Shown: piece after piece, positions 7,754 to 16,593 of the stretch
How the letters are laid out: the number at the start of each line of letters is the position of its first letter
How positions within the stretch are numbered: the first letter of the stretch is position 1
Origin: Salinisphaera orenii subsp. halophila YIM 95161
GTDB taxonomy: Bacteria; Pseudomonadota; Gammaproteobacteria; Nevskiales; Salinisphaeraceae
Length of the DNA: 64,000 bases
Assembly (NCBI RefSeq): GCF_003732545.1
Contig: NZ_AYKF01000099.1
Coordinates: 55,484 to 119,483 of the forward strand
Direction: 5' to 3'
Position numbers and translations under genes: made by a program
Notes under the pieces: model-generated
What the model was told of the DNA's origin: nothing
Seen by the model: only the letters and a program-made list of their open reading frames with translations
The model's database searches: none

Positions 7754-8725
7754 TCAATGGCCGAAATGAATGTGCTGGCCACGGCCCGCCTCGAGGGCCC
7801 GTGCCGCGACGCGTCGGGCCACCGCCAGGTCCTGCAGACCGACGCCCGTGCCGTCGAATACGGTGATGTCGCCGGCGGCGGTTCGGCCCGCGCACTGGCC
7901 GGTGACCACGTCGCCCAACGCCTGGATGCGCTCCACGGCAAGCTGGCCGGCATCCACCGCGTGCTGGCATTCACCCAGGCCTACCGCCTGGGCGACCTCG
8001 TCGGTGAAGACCCGGGCCTGCTGGAGGATCAGCGGATCGATCTCCTGCTTGCCCGCCGTGTCGGTGCCCATGCAGGCCAGGTGCGTGCCCGGGCCGACGT
8101 GCTCGGCCATCAGCAGCGGCTCGTGACACGATGTGATGGTCACGATCACGTCCGCCTCGTGGCCGAGGCGATGCAGCGGCGGTGTCTCGAAAGCCAGGCC
8201 GAGCGCCTCGGCCACCGCGGCCAGCTCGGTGAGCCGGCCCGGGGTACGATTCCAGGCCACAACCCGCTCGAAACGGCGCTGGGCTGCGGCCGCGCGCAGT
8301 TGATAGACGGCCTGATGGCCGGCCCCCACGATGCCGAGGGTGTCGGCGTCCGTCCGGGCCAGATGCCGTATGGAAACGGCGCAGGCGGCGGCGGTGCGCA
8401 TCGCGGTCAGATGGTTGCCCGACACCATCGCGGTCGGGCGGCCGGTATCCGGATCGAAGAGAAACACGCTCGACTGATGGTTGGTCAGCCCGTGTTCGGC
8501 GTTGTGCGGCCAGTAGCCGCCGGCCTTGAGTCCGAGCGTCGCGCCCGCGCTGTCGAACCCGGACTTGAAGCCGTAGAGCGCGTCCGCATGGCCCAGCGCC
8601 TCCCGCACCACGGGGAAGTTGCGCGCCTGGCCACGCGCCATGGCGGCGAACGTCTCCTCGACGGCGTGAAACGCCTGTTGTGCGTCCAGCAGGTCGCCGG
8701 CGGTCTGTTCATCGATGATCAGCAT
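7754..8725 (-). CDS. bhcD: Iminosuccinate reductase BhcD (ornithine cyclodeaminase/mu-crystallin family)
   Basis: The 323-residue protein belongs to the ornithine cyclodeaminase family, with a Rossmann dinucleotide site LGIVGAGHQAVYQL at about 131-144 and the family stretches GLKAGGYWPHN and TAMRTAAACAVS. On sequence alone the substrate would be open, but its position as the fourth gene after bhcA, bhcB and bhcC matches the known beta-hydroxyaspartate cycle order. There it reduces iminosuccinate to L-aspartate with NAD(P)H, regenerating the amino donor for BhcA. It starts 15 bases after bhcC, with GGAG about 12 bases before the ATG. Confidence 0.88.
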   Translation of the reverse strand: MLIIDEQTAGDLLDAQQAFHAVEETFAAMARGQARNFPVVREALGHADALYGFKSGFDSAGATLGLKAGGYWPHNAEHGLTNHQSSVFLFDPDTGRPTAMVSGNHLTAMRTAAACAVSIRHLARTDADTLGIVGAGHQAVYQLRAAAAQRRFERVVAWNRTPGRLTELAAVAEALGLAFETPPLHRLGHEADVIVTITSCHEPLLMAEHVGPGTHLACMGTDTAGKQEIDPLILQQARVFTDEVAQAVGLGECQHAVDAGQLAVERIQALGDVVTGQCAGRTAAGDITVFDGTGVGLQDLAVARRVAARALEAGRGQHIHFGH

Positions 8726-8740
8726 GATCTACGGCTCCGC

Positions 8741-9859
8741 TCAGAGGCACATGCCGCGGGCGGTGACCGGCAGCAGGCGTTCCACCACGCGGCCGCGCAC
8801 CCCGACATACCAGTCGTGAATATTCACCGTCGGGTCGCAGTGGCCCGGCACCAGGCGCAGCTTGTCGCCCAGCCGCAGCACGTTGTCCGGGTCCCGGATC
8901 ACGCCGTGCTCGTCGGAGGCGCCGATGTATTCGATATCGTCGCGACCGAAAACCACGGCCGGCCCGGAATCCACGCTCTGGGCCTTCAGGCCGGCGTCGC
9001 AGATGGCCTTGTCGGCCTTGGTCTTGCTCATGACCGTGGTGTAGAGGAACAGACTGTTCTCGAAGTCGTCGATCGGCCGGCCGTCGGCCATGGCGATGCG
9101 CTGGTAGTCGGCGTCCATGAAGATGTACGAGCCGCACTGGAGTTCGTTATAGACGCCGCTGCCGCCTTCGAATGCGTAGGTGCCGGTACCGGCGCCGCCG
9201 ACGATGTCGCAGGCGAGTCCGGCCTGCTCCAGGCGCTCGACGGTGTCCCGCGTCCGCGCGATCGCCTCGTCGATGCGCGCCCGCCGTTCGTTGAAGTCGT
9301 GCACGTGCTGCGCCTTGCCCTCGTAGGCTTGCAGGCCGGCGAATGCCAGATGCGGTGCGGCATCGATCCGCTCGGCCAGGGCCGCGGCCGGCGCCCCCGG
9401 GGCGACACCGCAGCGACCGGCGCCGACATCGATCTCCACCAGCACTTCCAGCCTCGCGTCGTAGCGTGCGGCGGCGGCTGCCAGCGCGTCGACGTTCGCG
9501 GGGTCATCGGCACAGACCAGTACGCGCGCCTGCCGGGCCATGGCCGCCAGGCGTTCGATCATGTGCGGATTGACCACTTCGTTGGATACGAGCACGTCGC
9601 GTACGCCGCCGTGCACGAGGGCCTCGGCCTCGCTGACTTTCTGACAGCACACGCCGACGGCACCCGCCGCCATCTGGTCGTGGGCGATATCGGCGGATTT
9701 ATGGGTCTTGGCGTGCGCCCGGTGGCGCAGGTCGTGGTCGCGAATGAAGCGCGCCATGCGCTGGATGTTGCGTTCGTAGGCGTCGAGATCGATGAGCAGG
9801 CAGGGCGTATCGATAGCCTCGATGCCTGCGCCGACGTCGGCGGGGATGTTCACGGGCAT
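8741..9859 (-). CDS. bhcC: beta-Hydroxyaspartate aldolase BhcC (D-threonine aldolase-like)
   Basis: The 372-residue protein has an alanine-racemase-like PLP barrel (about 15-260) with the Schiff-base lysine in RAHAKTHKS (about residue 51), and a C-terminal domain with the metal-binding GHCDPTVNIHDWYV motif. This is the 3-hydroxy-D-aspartate/D-threonine aldolase family. In the cycle it joins glycine and glyoxylate into beta-hydroxyaspartate. A GGAG site lies 5 bases before the ATG. The gap to bhcB is 46 bases, the largest inside this operon. Confidence 0.9.
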   Translation of the reverse strand: MPVNIPADVGAGIEAIDTPCLLIDLDAYERNIQRMARFIRDHDLRHRAHAKTHKSADIAHDQMAAGAVGVCCQKVSEAEALVHGGVRDVLVSNEVVNPHMIERLAAMARQARVLVCADDPANVDALAAAAARYDARLEVLVEIDVGAGRCGVAPGAPAAALAERIDAAPHLAFAGLQAYEGKAQHVHDFNERRARIDEAIARTRDTVERLEQAGLACDIVGGAGTGTYAFEGGSGVYNELQCGSYIFMDADYQRIAMADGRPIDDFENSLFLYTTVMSKTKADKAICDAGLKAQSVDSGPAVVFGRDDIEYIGASDEHGVIRDPDNVLRLGDKLRLVPGHCDPTVNIHDWYVGVRGRVVERLLPVTARGMCL

Positions 9860-9905
9860 GAGATCTCCTCGTATGCAGTGGTTTTTCTTGTGATGGAAGC
9901 GGGTG

Positions 9906-10898
9906 CTAGACGGGCTGCGTCCACGGCAGCTTGTCGAGATCGACGTTGCCGCCGGTCAGCACCACGCCGACACGCCGGCCGGCGAATACGCTCGGGTTGT
10001 TGAGGATGGCGGCCACCGCCACCGCGCTGGACGGTTCGACGACGATCTTCATGCGCTGCCAGATCAGACGCATGGCGTCCACGATGTCGGTCTCGCTGGC
10101 GAGGAGGATGTCGGCGACATGGCGATGGACGAAGTGCCAGGTCAGCGGTCGCAGCGATACCCGTAATCCGTCGGCGACGGTATCCGGCGCGTCGTCCTCG
10201 ATGATTCGGCCCGCCCGTAGCGAGCGCCAGGCGTCGTCGGCCTGTTCGGGCTCGGCGGCGAAGACCCGCGTCTCCGGGGTGAGGGCGGCGCAGGTCAGTG
10301 ACGTACCGCTGATCATGCCGCCACCGCCGATCGGTGCGACCACGGCGTCGAGCTCGCCGGCCTGCTCGAGCAGTTCGCGGGCACAGGTGCCCTGGCCGGC
10401 GATCACGCGGGCATCGTTGTAGGGATGCACGAAACTCGCGCCCGATCGCGATACGATCGATTCCAGGGTGCGCTCGCGTGCCTCGAGGCTTGGTTCGCAG
10501 ATCACGATTTCGCCGCCGTAGCCACGGACGGCATCCATCTTGGCTTTCGGCGCCGTGCGTGGCATGACCACGGTGCAGGGAATGCCCCGGCAGGCCGCCG
10601 CACGCGACAGCGACAGGGCGTGATTGCCGCTCGAATGCGTCGCCACGCCTCGGGCGGCCGCGGCCTCATCGAGGCTGAACACGGCGTTGGTCGCCCCGCG
10701 CGCCTTGAAGGCACCGGCCTTCTGAAAGTTCTCGCATTTGAAGAACAGCTCGGCGCCGCTCATGCGATCGAGCGTCGCGCTGGTCAGCACCGGCGTCCGG
10801 TGAATCCAGTCAGCGATCCGCCTGTGTGCGGCCTGGACATCGTCATGGGTCGGTGCGGCGTCGGCGTTGGCGGCGCCGCGGGCCAGAGGCGAATCCAT
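9906..10898 (-). CDS. bhcB: beta-Hydroxyaspartate dehydratase BhcB (threonine dehydratase-like)
   Basis: The 330-residue fold-type II PLP enzyme has the lysine motif ENFQKAGAFKARGA (Lys65), the SSGNHALSLS loop and the phosphate-binding GGGGMISG motif. These are typical of serine racemase/threonine dehydratase. In this operon it should remove water from beta-hydroxyaspartate to give iminosuccinate for BhcD. Its ATG overlaps the bhcA stop in a TGATG junction, so translation of the two is coupled. A much longer in-frame extension into bhcA was rejected because residues before MDSPLARG are bhcA in the wrong frame. Confidence 0.9.
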   Translation of the reverse strand: MDSPLARGAANADAAPTHDDVQAAHRRIADWIHRTPVLTSATLDRMSGAELFFKCENFQKAGAFKARGATNAVFSLDEAAAARGVATHSSGNHALSLSRAAACRGIPCTVVMPRTAPKAKMDAVRGYGGEIVICEPSLEARERTLESIVSRSGASFVHPYNDARVIAGQGTCARELLEQAGELDAVVAPIGGGGMISGTSLTCAALTPETRVFAAEPEQADDAWRSLRAGRIIEDDAPDTVADGLRVSLRPLTWHFVHRHVADILLASETDIVDAMRLIWQRMKIVVEPSSAVAVAAILNNPSVFAGRRVGVVLTGGNVDLDKLPWTQPV

Positions 10899-12088
10899 CA
10901 CGCCACCTCCCGCTTCCAGCGATTGCGGGTCGCGCTGTAGTAGCGCTGGGCCGCGGCGACGCCCGAGCCGAGCGTCACCGGGTAGCCGAGATTGACCATC
11001 GCCATTTCCGCGGTGGCCAGCCCCGACAGCGCCATGACGTCGGTCATGTCGCCCAGGTGGCCGATGCGAAAGACCTTGCCCGCGACTTCGCCCAGGCCCG
11101 CGCCGAACGACACGCCGTAGTGCTCGTAGGCGTGGTGCACGAGCGCGTTCGAATCGAAGCCGCGCGGCACCCGAATCGCCGTGACGGTGTCGGAGTAGAG
11201 CGCGGGGCGCCGGGCGCACAGGCTCAGGCCCCAGGCGTCGACCGCCCGGCGTACGCCCTCGGCGATGCGATGGTGCCGCGAGAACACGCGCGGCAGCCCC
11301 TCGTCCAGCAGCAGCGAGACGCTCTCCGCCAGCCCGTTGATCAGGCCCACCGGCGGGGTATAGGGGAAACTGCCGGCGCGGTTGGCCTCGCGCATCGCCT
11401 CCACGTCGAAATAGGCCCGCGGACAGCGGGCGTCGCGGCAGGCGGCGATCGCGCGCGGGCTGAACGCCAGGATCGCGAGCCCTGCACCGAGCATGAAGCC
11501 TTTCTGCGACCCCGTGACGGCGACGTCCACGCCCCACTCATCCATGCGGAAGTCCATGCTCGCGATCGAGCTCACGCCGTCGACGAACAGCAGGGCCGGG
11601 TGGTCGGCCTTCTCCAGCGCGGCCCGCACGGCGGCGATGTCGCTGGTGACGCCGGTGGCGGTCTCGTTGTGGCAGGCCAGAACGGCCTTGATCCGATGAT
11701 CGCTATCCGCAGCCAGAATCCGTGCGTATTCGTCGACGGGCACGCCTTCACCCCACTGGCCCTCGACGGCGTGGACATACAGGCCCTGCCGGCGGCACAG
11801 GTCGATCCATCGCTGCGAGAACATCCCGTGCCGGGCCGCGAGCACCTCGTCACCCGGCGACAGCGTGTTCGTCACCGCCGTCTCCCAGCCGCCGGTCCCG
11901 GTGGCGGGGAATAGCAGCACCTCGCCGAGCTGCGTGCCGAACACCGTCTTCAGATCCTCCAGCAACGGCAGGAAGCGACGGGCGAAATCCGGGGCCCGAT
12001 GGTCCACGGTCTGCGTGTCCATCGCGTGTCGAAGGCGATCCGGCATGTTCGTCGGCCCCGGGATGAATACGGGATTCTGGGTGCGCAT
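10898..12088 (-). CDS. bhcA: Aspartate-glyoxylate aminotransferase BhcA
   Basis: The 396-residue class V aminotransferase has FIPGPTNMP at the start, ATGTGGWE for cofactor binding and the PLP lysine in VTGSQKGFML (Lys196). This is the alanine/serine-glyoxylate aminotransferase family. As first gene of the set it would transfer the amino group of aspartate to glyoxylate, giving glycine for BhcC and releasing oxaloacetate as the net product. The ATG at 12088 has AGGAG six bases before it; a start nine codons upstream lacks one. The divergent bhcR and the shared control region lie immediately upstream. Confidence 0.92.
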   Translation of the reverse strand: MRTQNPVFIPGPTNMPDRLRHAMDTQTVDHRAPDFARRFLPLLEDLKTVFGTQLGEVLLFPATGTGGWETAVTNTLSPGDEVLAARHGMFSQRWIDLCRRQGLYVHAVEGQWGEGVPVDEYARILAADSDHRIKAVLACHNETATGVTSDIAAVRAALEKADHPALLFVDGVSSIASMDFRMDEWGVDVAVTGSQKGFMLGAGLAILAFSPRAIAACRDARCPRAYFDVEAMREANRAGSFPYTPPVGLINGLAESVSLLLDEGLPRVFSRHHRIAEGVRRAVDAWGLSLCARRPALYSDTVTAIRVPRGFDSNALVHHAYEHYGVSFGAGLGEVAGKVFRIGHLGDMTDVMALSGLATAEMAMVNLGYPVTLGSGVAAAQRYYSATRNRWKREVA

Positions 12089-12282
12089 CGGTTCTCCTCG
12101 CGTTGTTTTGTTCAACTCTAGAGCCGATGCGATATGTATTCAATCAAATGCTACAATTTGGTACAAATCGAGCGGAAAAATACAAATGTCTGATTTCATG
12201 GAAAAACCGCCGACACATGCCGTGCTCGGGCCACGCGCGCGAAAAATTCGGCGGACCAAGACAGGCATCGAACGGCAGCGGC
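12089..12282. promoter_or_regulatory. bhcA-bhcR divergent control region
   Basis: This AT-richer 194-base gap holds the start signals of both genes. It contains ATTTG-GTA-CAAAT (12156-12168), a perfect 5-base dyad, a candidate BhcR (IclR-type) operator. It also contains ATGTATTCAAT (12134-12144), one mismatch from the ATGTATCCAAT seen before uraD/allA at 15760. The second box could put bhc under the purine regulator as well. Confidence 0.5.
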
Positions 12283-13116
12283 ATGAGTGATAGGCCTCCA
12301 GCGCGCGCCCGCGGTCGCCCCCGTGCGCAACCCGCGAGCGATACGGGGGCTGTCCGGATCAAGGCCCTGGATCGAGGACTGGCCCTGTTAGAGCGGGTGG
12401 CCGAAGAGGGCGCGGCGACGTTGAAGGTGCTCGCGGCGGCCTCGGACATGGCACCGTCGACGGCGCATCGCGTTCTGGAAACGCTGCGCGGCCGTGGCCT
12501 GGTCGATTTCGACGCCGCAGCACAGACATGGTCGATCGGGGTCGAGGCCTTCTGCATCGGCCATGCCTATGCGCGCCGCAGCGACTACCTCGAGGCCGGC
12601 CGTCAGGCCATGCGGGAACTGACCGACCAGACGGGTGAGACCAGCAACATCGCGGTGATAGAACGGCACGACGTCGTCCACGTCTCGCAGGTCGAGACGC
12701 GGGCCCCGATCCGCGCCTTTCTCCCGCCCGGTACACGGGGGCTGCCCCAGGCGTCCGGCATCGGCAAGGCGCTGCTGGCCCATATGCCACCGGAACGTGC
12801 GGAACGGATGCTCGGCGACCAACCCTGGCCGCGTTTCACGGCCAACACGATCACCAGCGCTTCAGCGCTTCACGCCGCGCTGGACGGCATCCGCAGGCGG
12901 GGTTGGGCCGTCGACGACGAGGAACGGCATCCGGGCATGCGATGCATTGCCGCGCCGATCTTCAATGTCTTCGAAGAGGCGATCGCGGGGCTATCGGTCT
13001 CCGGACCGACGGCGCGCATCGACGATGCGGCCATCGAACCGCTGGGCCACGCCGTACATGCGGCGGCCGCGCGCGTCACCGCGCATATCGGCGGCCGGCG
13101 CCCGTCTTCTGGTTGA
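12283..13116 (+). CDS. bhcR: IclR-family regulator BhcR
   Basis: The 277-residue protein has an N-terminal winged helix (about 22-75, with LKVLAAASDMAPSTAHRVLETLRGRGLV split between two helices) and a C-terminal IclR effector domain (about 90-265, HPGMRCIAAPIFN, IAGLSVSGP). IclR-type BhcR regulates the bhc operon in Paracoccus, sensing glyoxylate, and is encoded divergently from bhcA as here. I start at the ATG at 12283 because upstream residues are basic, low-complexity and overlap the control region; no strong ribosome site is visible for either start. A low-complexity Arg/Pro/Ala tail precedes the helix-turn-helix. Confidence 0.88.
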   Translation: MSDRPPARARGRPRAQPASDTGAVRIKALDRGLALLERVAEEGAATLKVLAAASDMAPSTAHRVLETLRGRGLVDFDAAAQTWSIGVEAFCIGHAYARRSDYLEAGRQAMRELTDQTGETSNIAVIERHDVVHVSQVETRAPIRAFLPPGTRGLPQASGIGKALLAHMPPERAERMLGDQPWPRFTANTITSASALHAALDGIRRRGWAVDDEERHPGMRCIAAPIFNVFEEAIAGLSVSGPTARIDDAAIEPLGHAVHAAAARVTAHIGGRRPSSG

Positions 13117-13135
13117 TGCGCGTCCCGTCGTTTCA

Positions 13136-13171
13136 TTGATAGGATACAAAAAAGCGCTTTTATTGATACAA
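13136..13171. promoter_or_regulatory. Candidate operator before the GntR gene
   Basis: TTGATAGGATACAA (13136-13149) is followed by the perfect palindrome AAAAGCGCTTTT (13150-13161) and TTGATACAA (13163-13171). The GGATACAA core matches the boxes before puuD and allE. It sits 54 bases before the GntR start, fitting autoregulation. Confidence 0.5.
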
Positions 13172-13224
13172 CGTGGCCGCTTCCGTAATCTGAACCGCGT
13201 GGACGCGTAACAGGAGCATCGCAG

Positions 13225-13974
13225 ATGGCAGGAACGAAACGAACCCGTGCCGCGCCGGTCGATCACGCCGCAGCGCTGGAGGGCGAGAGCGGCGGCTCGA
13301 CCGATCAGGGCATCTATCGCGCCATTGCGGATGCGATATTCGAGCAGCGACTGCCTTCCGGCACCAAGCTCCCGGAAGACAATCTCGGCGAGATCTTTTC
13401 CGTGAGCCGGACGGTGGTGCGCAAGGCGCTCTTCCGTCTGGCCAGCGAGAAGCTCGTGGATATTCGCCCCAACCGCGGCGCGATGGTCGCGAGCCCCAGC
13501 GTCGAAGAGGCGCGTGAAGTCTTCGCCGCCCGGCGCGTCATCGAGGCCGCCAGCGTCGAGGCCGCGGTGCCGCGCATGACGCCGGAGCATCGCGATCGCC
13601 TGGCGCGTCTGGTGGACAAGGATCACGCCGCGCATCAGGACAGCGCGCGCCGCAACTGGATCCGCTATTCCGGCGCCTTTCATCTCGAGATCGCCGACAT
13701 CGCGGGCAATCAGGTGCTCAAGTCGTTCCTCAAGGAGCTGATCGGACGCACCTCGTTGATCATCGGGCTGTACGAGCCGATGCAGCGCACGGCCTGCACG
13801 CACGACGAACACGCCGAGTTGCTGGATATTCTCACCGGCAGCGATGTGGAGGCCGCGGTGACCGCGATGGTCGATCATCTGCGCGCCTGCGAACAGCGGC
13901 TGGGGCTGGAGCAGCGCAATCGCGAGATCGATCTGCGCGAGATCTTTTCCACGGATCTCGACAGCACCGCCTGA
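13225..13974 (+). CDS. GntR/FadR-type regulator, probable purine-regulon controller
   Basis: The 249-residue protein has a GntR winged helix at about 25-95 (LPEDNLGEIFSVSRTVVRKAL, then LVDIRPNRGAMVA) and an all-helical FCD ligand domain at about 100-225 with the FHLEIADIAGN and HDEHAELLDIL metal/ligand motifs. AGGAG lies upstream of the ATG. FCD regulators usually bind small acids. Its place between bhcR and the allantoin genes, and recurrence of a GTATCC-type box before itself and other purine genes, suggest it controls them; the ligand could be a ureide or glyoxylate. A hairpin terminator ends the gene. Confidence 0.8.
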   Translation: MAGTKRTRAAPVDHAAALEGESGGSTDQGIYRAIADAIFEQRLPSGTKLPEDNLGEIFSVSRTVVRKALFRLASEKLVDIRPNRGAMVASPSVEEAREVFAARRVIEAASVEAAVPRMTPEHRDRLARLVDKDHAAHQDSARRNWIRYSGAFHLEIADIAGNQVLKSFLKELIGRTSLIIGLYEPMQRTACTHDEHAELLDILTGSDVEAAVTAMVDHLRACEQRLGLEQRNREIDLREIFSTDLDSTA

Positions 13975-14018
13975 GGCATGCCGACGGGCGGTTCGCCCCG
14001 CATCGGCTTGCCTTTTTT
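13975..14018 (+). terminator. Rho-independent terminator after gntR
   Basis: Directly after the stop, GGCATGCCGACGGGCG pairs with CGCCCCGCATCGGCTTGCC with small bulges around a GTT loop, followed by TTTTTT at 14013-14018. It should separate gntR from puuE. Confidence 0.75.
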
Positions 14019-14234
14019 CGTCGCGCGGCGCTCGGAATGCGGCCTAGAGGACGCCTCTGCCGGAACCGCGCGATCCGATGGGCCGGAAACGCCATCGGCC
14101 CGGGGTCGTTGCCGATCCCGCGGCCGGCCTGCGAGCGGTCCCGCACTGACACGATTTTTCACGACACATGAGTACGTCCGAAACCTGTGCGAGCGCCGCG
14201 CGTCGGGGCGGACTATCGACGAGGAGCACCAGCG

Positions 14235-15164
14235 ATGAATACCGACGACAGGATTTCGCCCGACTACCCGCGCGACATGGTCGGTTACGGCGCGCATCCG
14301 CCGGACCCGCGATGGCCGGGCGGGGCGCGCCTGGCCGTCCAGTTCGTGATCAACTACGAGGAGGGCGCGGAGAACAACATCCTCCACGGCGACGCCGCCT
14401 CCGAGAGCTTCCTGTCCGAGATGGTCGGAACCGACGCCCGCGAGGGCGTGCGCCACATGAGCATGGAATGGCTCTATGAATACGGCAGCCGTGCGGGGTT
14501 CTGGCGGCTGTACCGGCTGTTCACCGAGCGCGGCCTGCCCGCCACCGTGTTCGCGGTCGGCATGGCGCTGGAGCGCAACCCGGAGGCCGCACGCGCCATG
14601 GTGGCGGCGGATTTCGAGATCGCCGCGCACGGCTGGCGCTGGATCGACTACCAGTATGTCGACGAAGCGACCGAGCGCGACCATGTCCGGCTGGCGGTCG
14701 AATCGATCGAGCGCATGACCGGGCAGCGGCCGGTCGGCTGGTACACCGGCCGTTGCGGCCCGAACACGCGGCGGCTCGTCGCCGAGCACGGCGGCTTTCT
14801 CTACGACGCCGACTCCTACGCCGACGATCTGCCGTACTGGGAGCGGGTCGACGGCGCGCCGCAACTGATCGTGCCCTATACGCTCGACGTCAACGACATG
14901 CGCTTCGTCGCGCCCCAGGGATTCAACTCGGGCGACCAGTTCTACGCTTATCTGAAGGACACGTTCGACACGCTCTATGCCGAGGGCGAGACCGCGCCCA
15001 AGATGATGTCGGTCGGGCTGCACGGGCGCGTGGCCGGCCATCCCGGCCGAGCCGCCGCGCTCGCGCGTTTTCTCGATTACGTGCGGTCACACGCGGGCGT
15101 GTGGATCGCCCGACGCGACCAGATCGCGCGCCATTGGCGCGCGGAGCATCCCTACGCCGGTTGA
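14235..15164 (+). CDS. puuE: Allantoinase PuuE (polysaccharide-deacetylase fold)
   Basis: The 309-residue protein is a NodB-fold allantoinase without the amidohydrolase metal motif. It starts with the typical YPRDMVGYGAHPPDPRWP and QFVINYEEGAENN, continues with EIAAHGWRWIDYQ and ends in the LHGRVAGHPGRAAAL region that includes a conserved His. It opens the allantoin ring to allantoate. I start at ATG 14235, which has GAGGAG upstream; the longer frame from 14187 has no support. Its 3' end overlaps uraD, on the other strand, by 13 bases. The promoter must lie in the 216 bases after the gntR terminator. Confidence 0.93.
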   Translation: MNTDDRISPDYPRDMVGYGAHPPDPRWPGGARLAVQFVINYEEGAENNILHGDAASESFLSEMVGTDAREGVRHMSMEWLYEYGSRAGFWRLYRLFTERGLPATVFAVGMALERNPEAARAMVAADFEIAAHGWRWIDYQYVDEATERDHVRLAVESIERMTGQRPVGWYTGRCGPNTRRLVAEHGGFLYDADSYADDLPYWERVDGAPQLIVPYTLDVNDMRFVAPQGFNSGDQFYAYLKDTFDTLYAEGETAPKMMSVGLHGRVAGHPGRAAALARFLDYVRSHAGVWIARRDQIARHWRAEHPYAG

Positions 15165-15709
15165 TCGAGGGGAAACGCCGGGCCGGCGAGGGCCTCCAGC
15201 CGGAAACGGGCGATGCGGTGGATTTCGTCCAGCGCGCGCCGGCGCTCGACCTCGGGTGTGTTTTCGAGACGCTGGGCCATCGCCTGGAGGATGTCCTCCC
15301 GCGTCAGTCCCTTGACCGCGACGACGAAAGGAAAGCCGAAGGTCTCGGTATAGGCCGTATTCAGCGACTGCAGTCGATCGTATTCGGCCGGAGTGCAGGC
15401 ATCGAGCCCGGCGCCGGCCTGTTCGCGAGCCGACTCGGGGGTCAGCTCGCCCGCGAGTCCGGCACGCCCGCCGAGATCGGGATGGGCGCGAATCAGGCGC
15501 AGCTGGGCCTCGGTATCCGCGGCTTCGACTTCAGCGGCCAGTGCACCGGCAAGGGCGTCGACGGCGTCGTGCTCGCGGCCCAGGCCGCGCTGCCATGTGC
15601 GGCGCGCCACCCAGGGTGAATGTTCGTAGATCGCGCCGAAATGCGCGACGAAACACGCTTCATCCATGGTGCTGGGCGCCTGAATGGCGCCGGGCGTCGG
15701 CTGCGTCAT
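15152..15709 (-). CDS. uraD: OHCU decarboxylase UraD
   Basis: The 185-residue helical protein carries the family marks: an N-terminal FVAHFGAIYEHSPWVA with the catalytic-region His, LIRAHPDLGGRA in the middle, and FGFPFVVAVKG. It decarboxylates 2-oxo-4-hydroxy-4-carboxy-5-ureidoimidazoline to S-allantoin, the step after UraH. The ATG at 15709 has GGAG upstream; the frame continues another 85 codons with unrelated residues. It faces PuuE tail to tail and is divergent from allA, sharing a control region that contains GTATCCAA boxes. Confidence 0.93.
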   Translation of the reverse strand: MTQPTPGAIQAPSTMDEACFVAHFGAIYEHSPWVARRTWQRGLGREHDAVDALAGALAAEVEAADTEAQLRLIRAHPDLGGRAGLAGELTPESAREQAGAGLDACTPAEYDRLQSLNTAYTETFGFPFVVAVKGLTREDILQAMAQRLENTPEVERRRALDEIHRIARFRLEALAGPAFPLDQPA

Positions 15710-15759
15710 GCGAAATCTCCCTGGTTTTGCGGATCGGCGACACAGTGTGTGCCGCCAAT

Positions 15760-15788
15760 ATGTATCCAATTTGATATACGATTGTATC
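15760..15788. promoter_or_regulatory. Candidate operator between uraD and allA
   Basis: ATGTATCCAATTTGATATAC (15760-15779) is an imperfect dyad (GTATCCAA against TTTGATATAC), followed by TTGTATC (15782-15788). The GTATCCAA core matches the boxes before puuD and allE. It lies 51 bases from the uraD ATG and 130 from the allA ATG, so it could control both. Confidence 0.5.
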
Positions 15789-15917
15789 TCATCGATCGTT
15801 TGACGTGTATTCATAAACGCGATACGACTTGTAACGAATATTCCGCTCCCGTTGTGCGAATCCGTGTCGGGCGGATCCAACACGAGCATCGACGGACGCG
15901 CAGAAGAGACCTCAACA

Positions 15918-16442
15918 ATGAACAGCCGGGCCGAAACGCATGTAATCGAGGCGGAGCCGCTCACGGCATCGGCATTCGCGCCCTATGGCGACGTGATCGA
16001 GACGGCCGGCCACGAGGCGGTGCCGATGAATCAGGGCTGGGCGCGGCGGTATCACGATCTGGCGGATGTCGATGTCACCGATCGACAGGGCCGGGTTCAG
16101 ATCAGCCTCGCGCATGTGCAGGCGGAAGAGTCACCGGTGGCACTACGCCTGCTGGAGCGGCATCCGCTGGGCAGTCAGATCTTCATGCCGCTGTCGGGCC
16201 ACCCGTTTCTGGTCGTGGTCGCGGGTGGACGGGAGGCGCCGCCGCGCGATGCCCTGCGCGCTTTCGTGGGCGGCTACGGCCAGGGCGTGAACTACCACAA
16301 GGGCATCTGGCATCACCCCATGATCGCGCTCGAAGCCGACGCCGACTTTCTGATCGTGGATCGTCAGGGCCCCGGCGCGAACTGCGAGGAGATCCCCATC
16401 CCGGACGGCCCCGTCGAGATCCATCGGGCGGTACGGCCGTGA
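15918..16442 (+). CDS. allA: Ureidoglycolate lyase AllA
   Basis: The 174-residue cupin-like protein splits ureidoglycolate into glyoxylate and urea, the last step of ureide breakdown. The family block GVNYHKGIWHHPMIAL (about 121-136) and the SQIFMPLSGHPFLVVV strand are present. I start at ATG 15918; AGAGA lies upstream and the longer frame crosses the operator. This is the first gene of an eight-gene forward operon (to 25286). Its product glyoxylate is the substrate of the bhc cycle encoded a few kilobases away. Confidence 0.93.
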   Translation: MNSRAETHVIEAEPLTASAFAPYGDVIETAGHEAVPMNQGWARRYHDLADVDVTDRQGRVQISLAHVQAEESPVALRLLERHPLGSQIFMPLSGHPFLVVVAGGREAPPRDALRAFVGGYGQGVNYHKGIWHHPMIALEADADFLIVDRQGPGANCEEIPIPDGPVEIHRAVRP

Positions 16443-16593
16443 CCCGCGGCCCGCGCGCAATGGGCCTGGTTTTCAGACCGCGAGGTCGTTCGGACCGGCG
16501 GATCGGCCGCCTGGCGGCGGGCCGCGCGGCGACTCGCAGCCGTCGCCCCCCGCCCGCCGGCGCATGCCCCCGGTGGATTGTCCGGAGCCACGC

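Noticed and set aside
6367..7866. Forward open frame of 499 codons
   Set aside because: It is antisense to the OprD porin, which has a signal peptide and barrel pattern on the other strand.
7484..10003. Forward open frame of 839 codons across the bhc genes
   Set aside because: It is antisense to oprD, bhcD and bhcC, whose minus-strand products match known families with full motifs. High GC leaves the opposite strand open; there is no ribosome site or recognisable domain.
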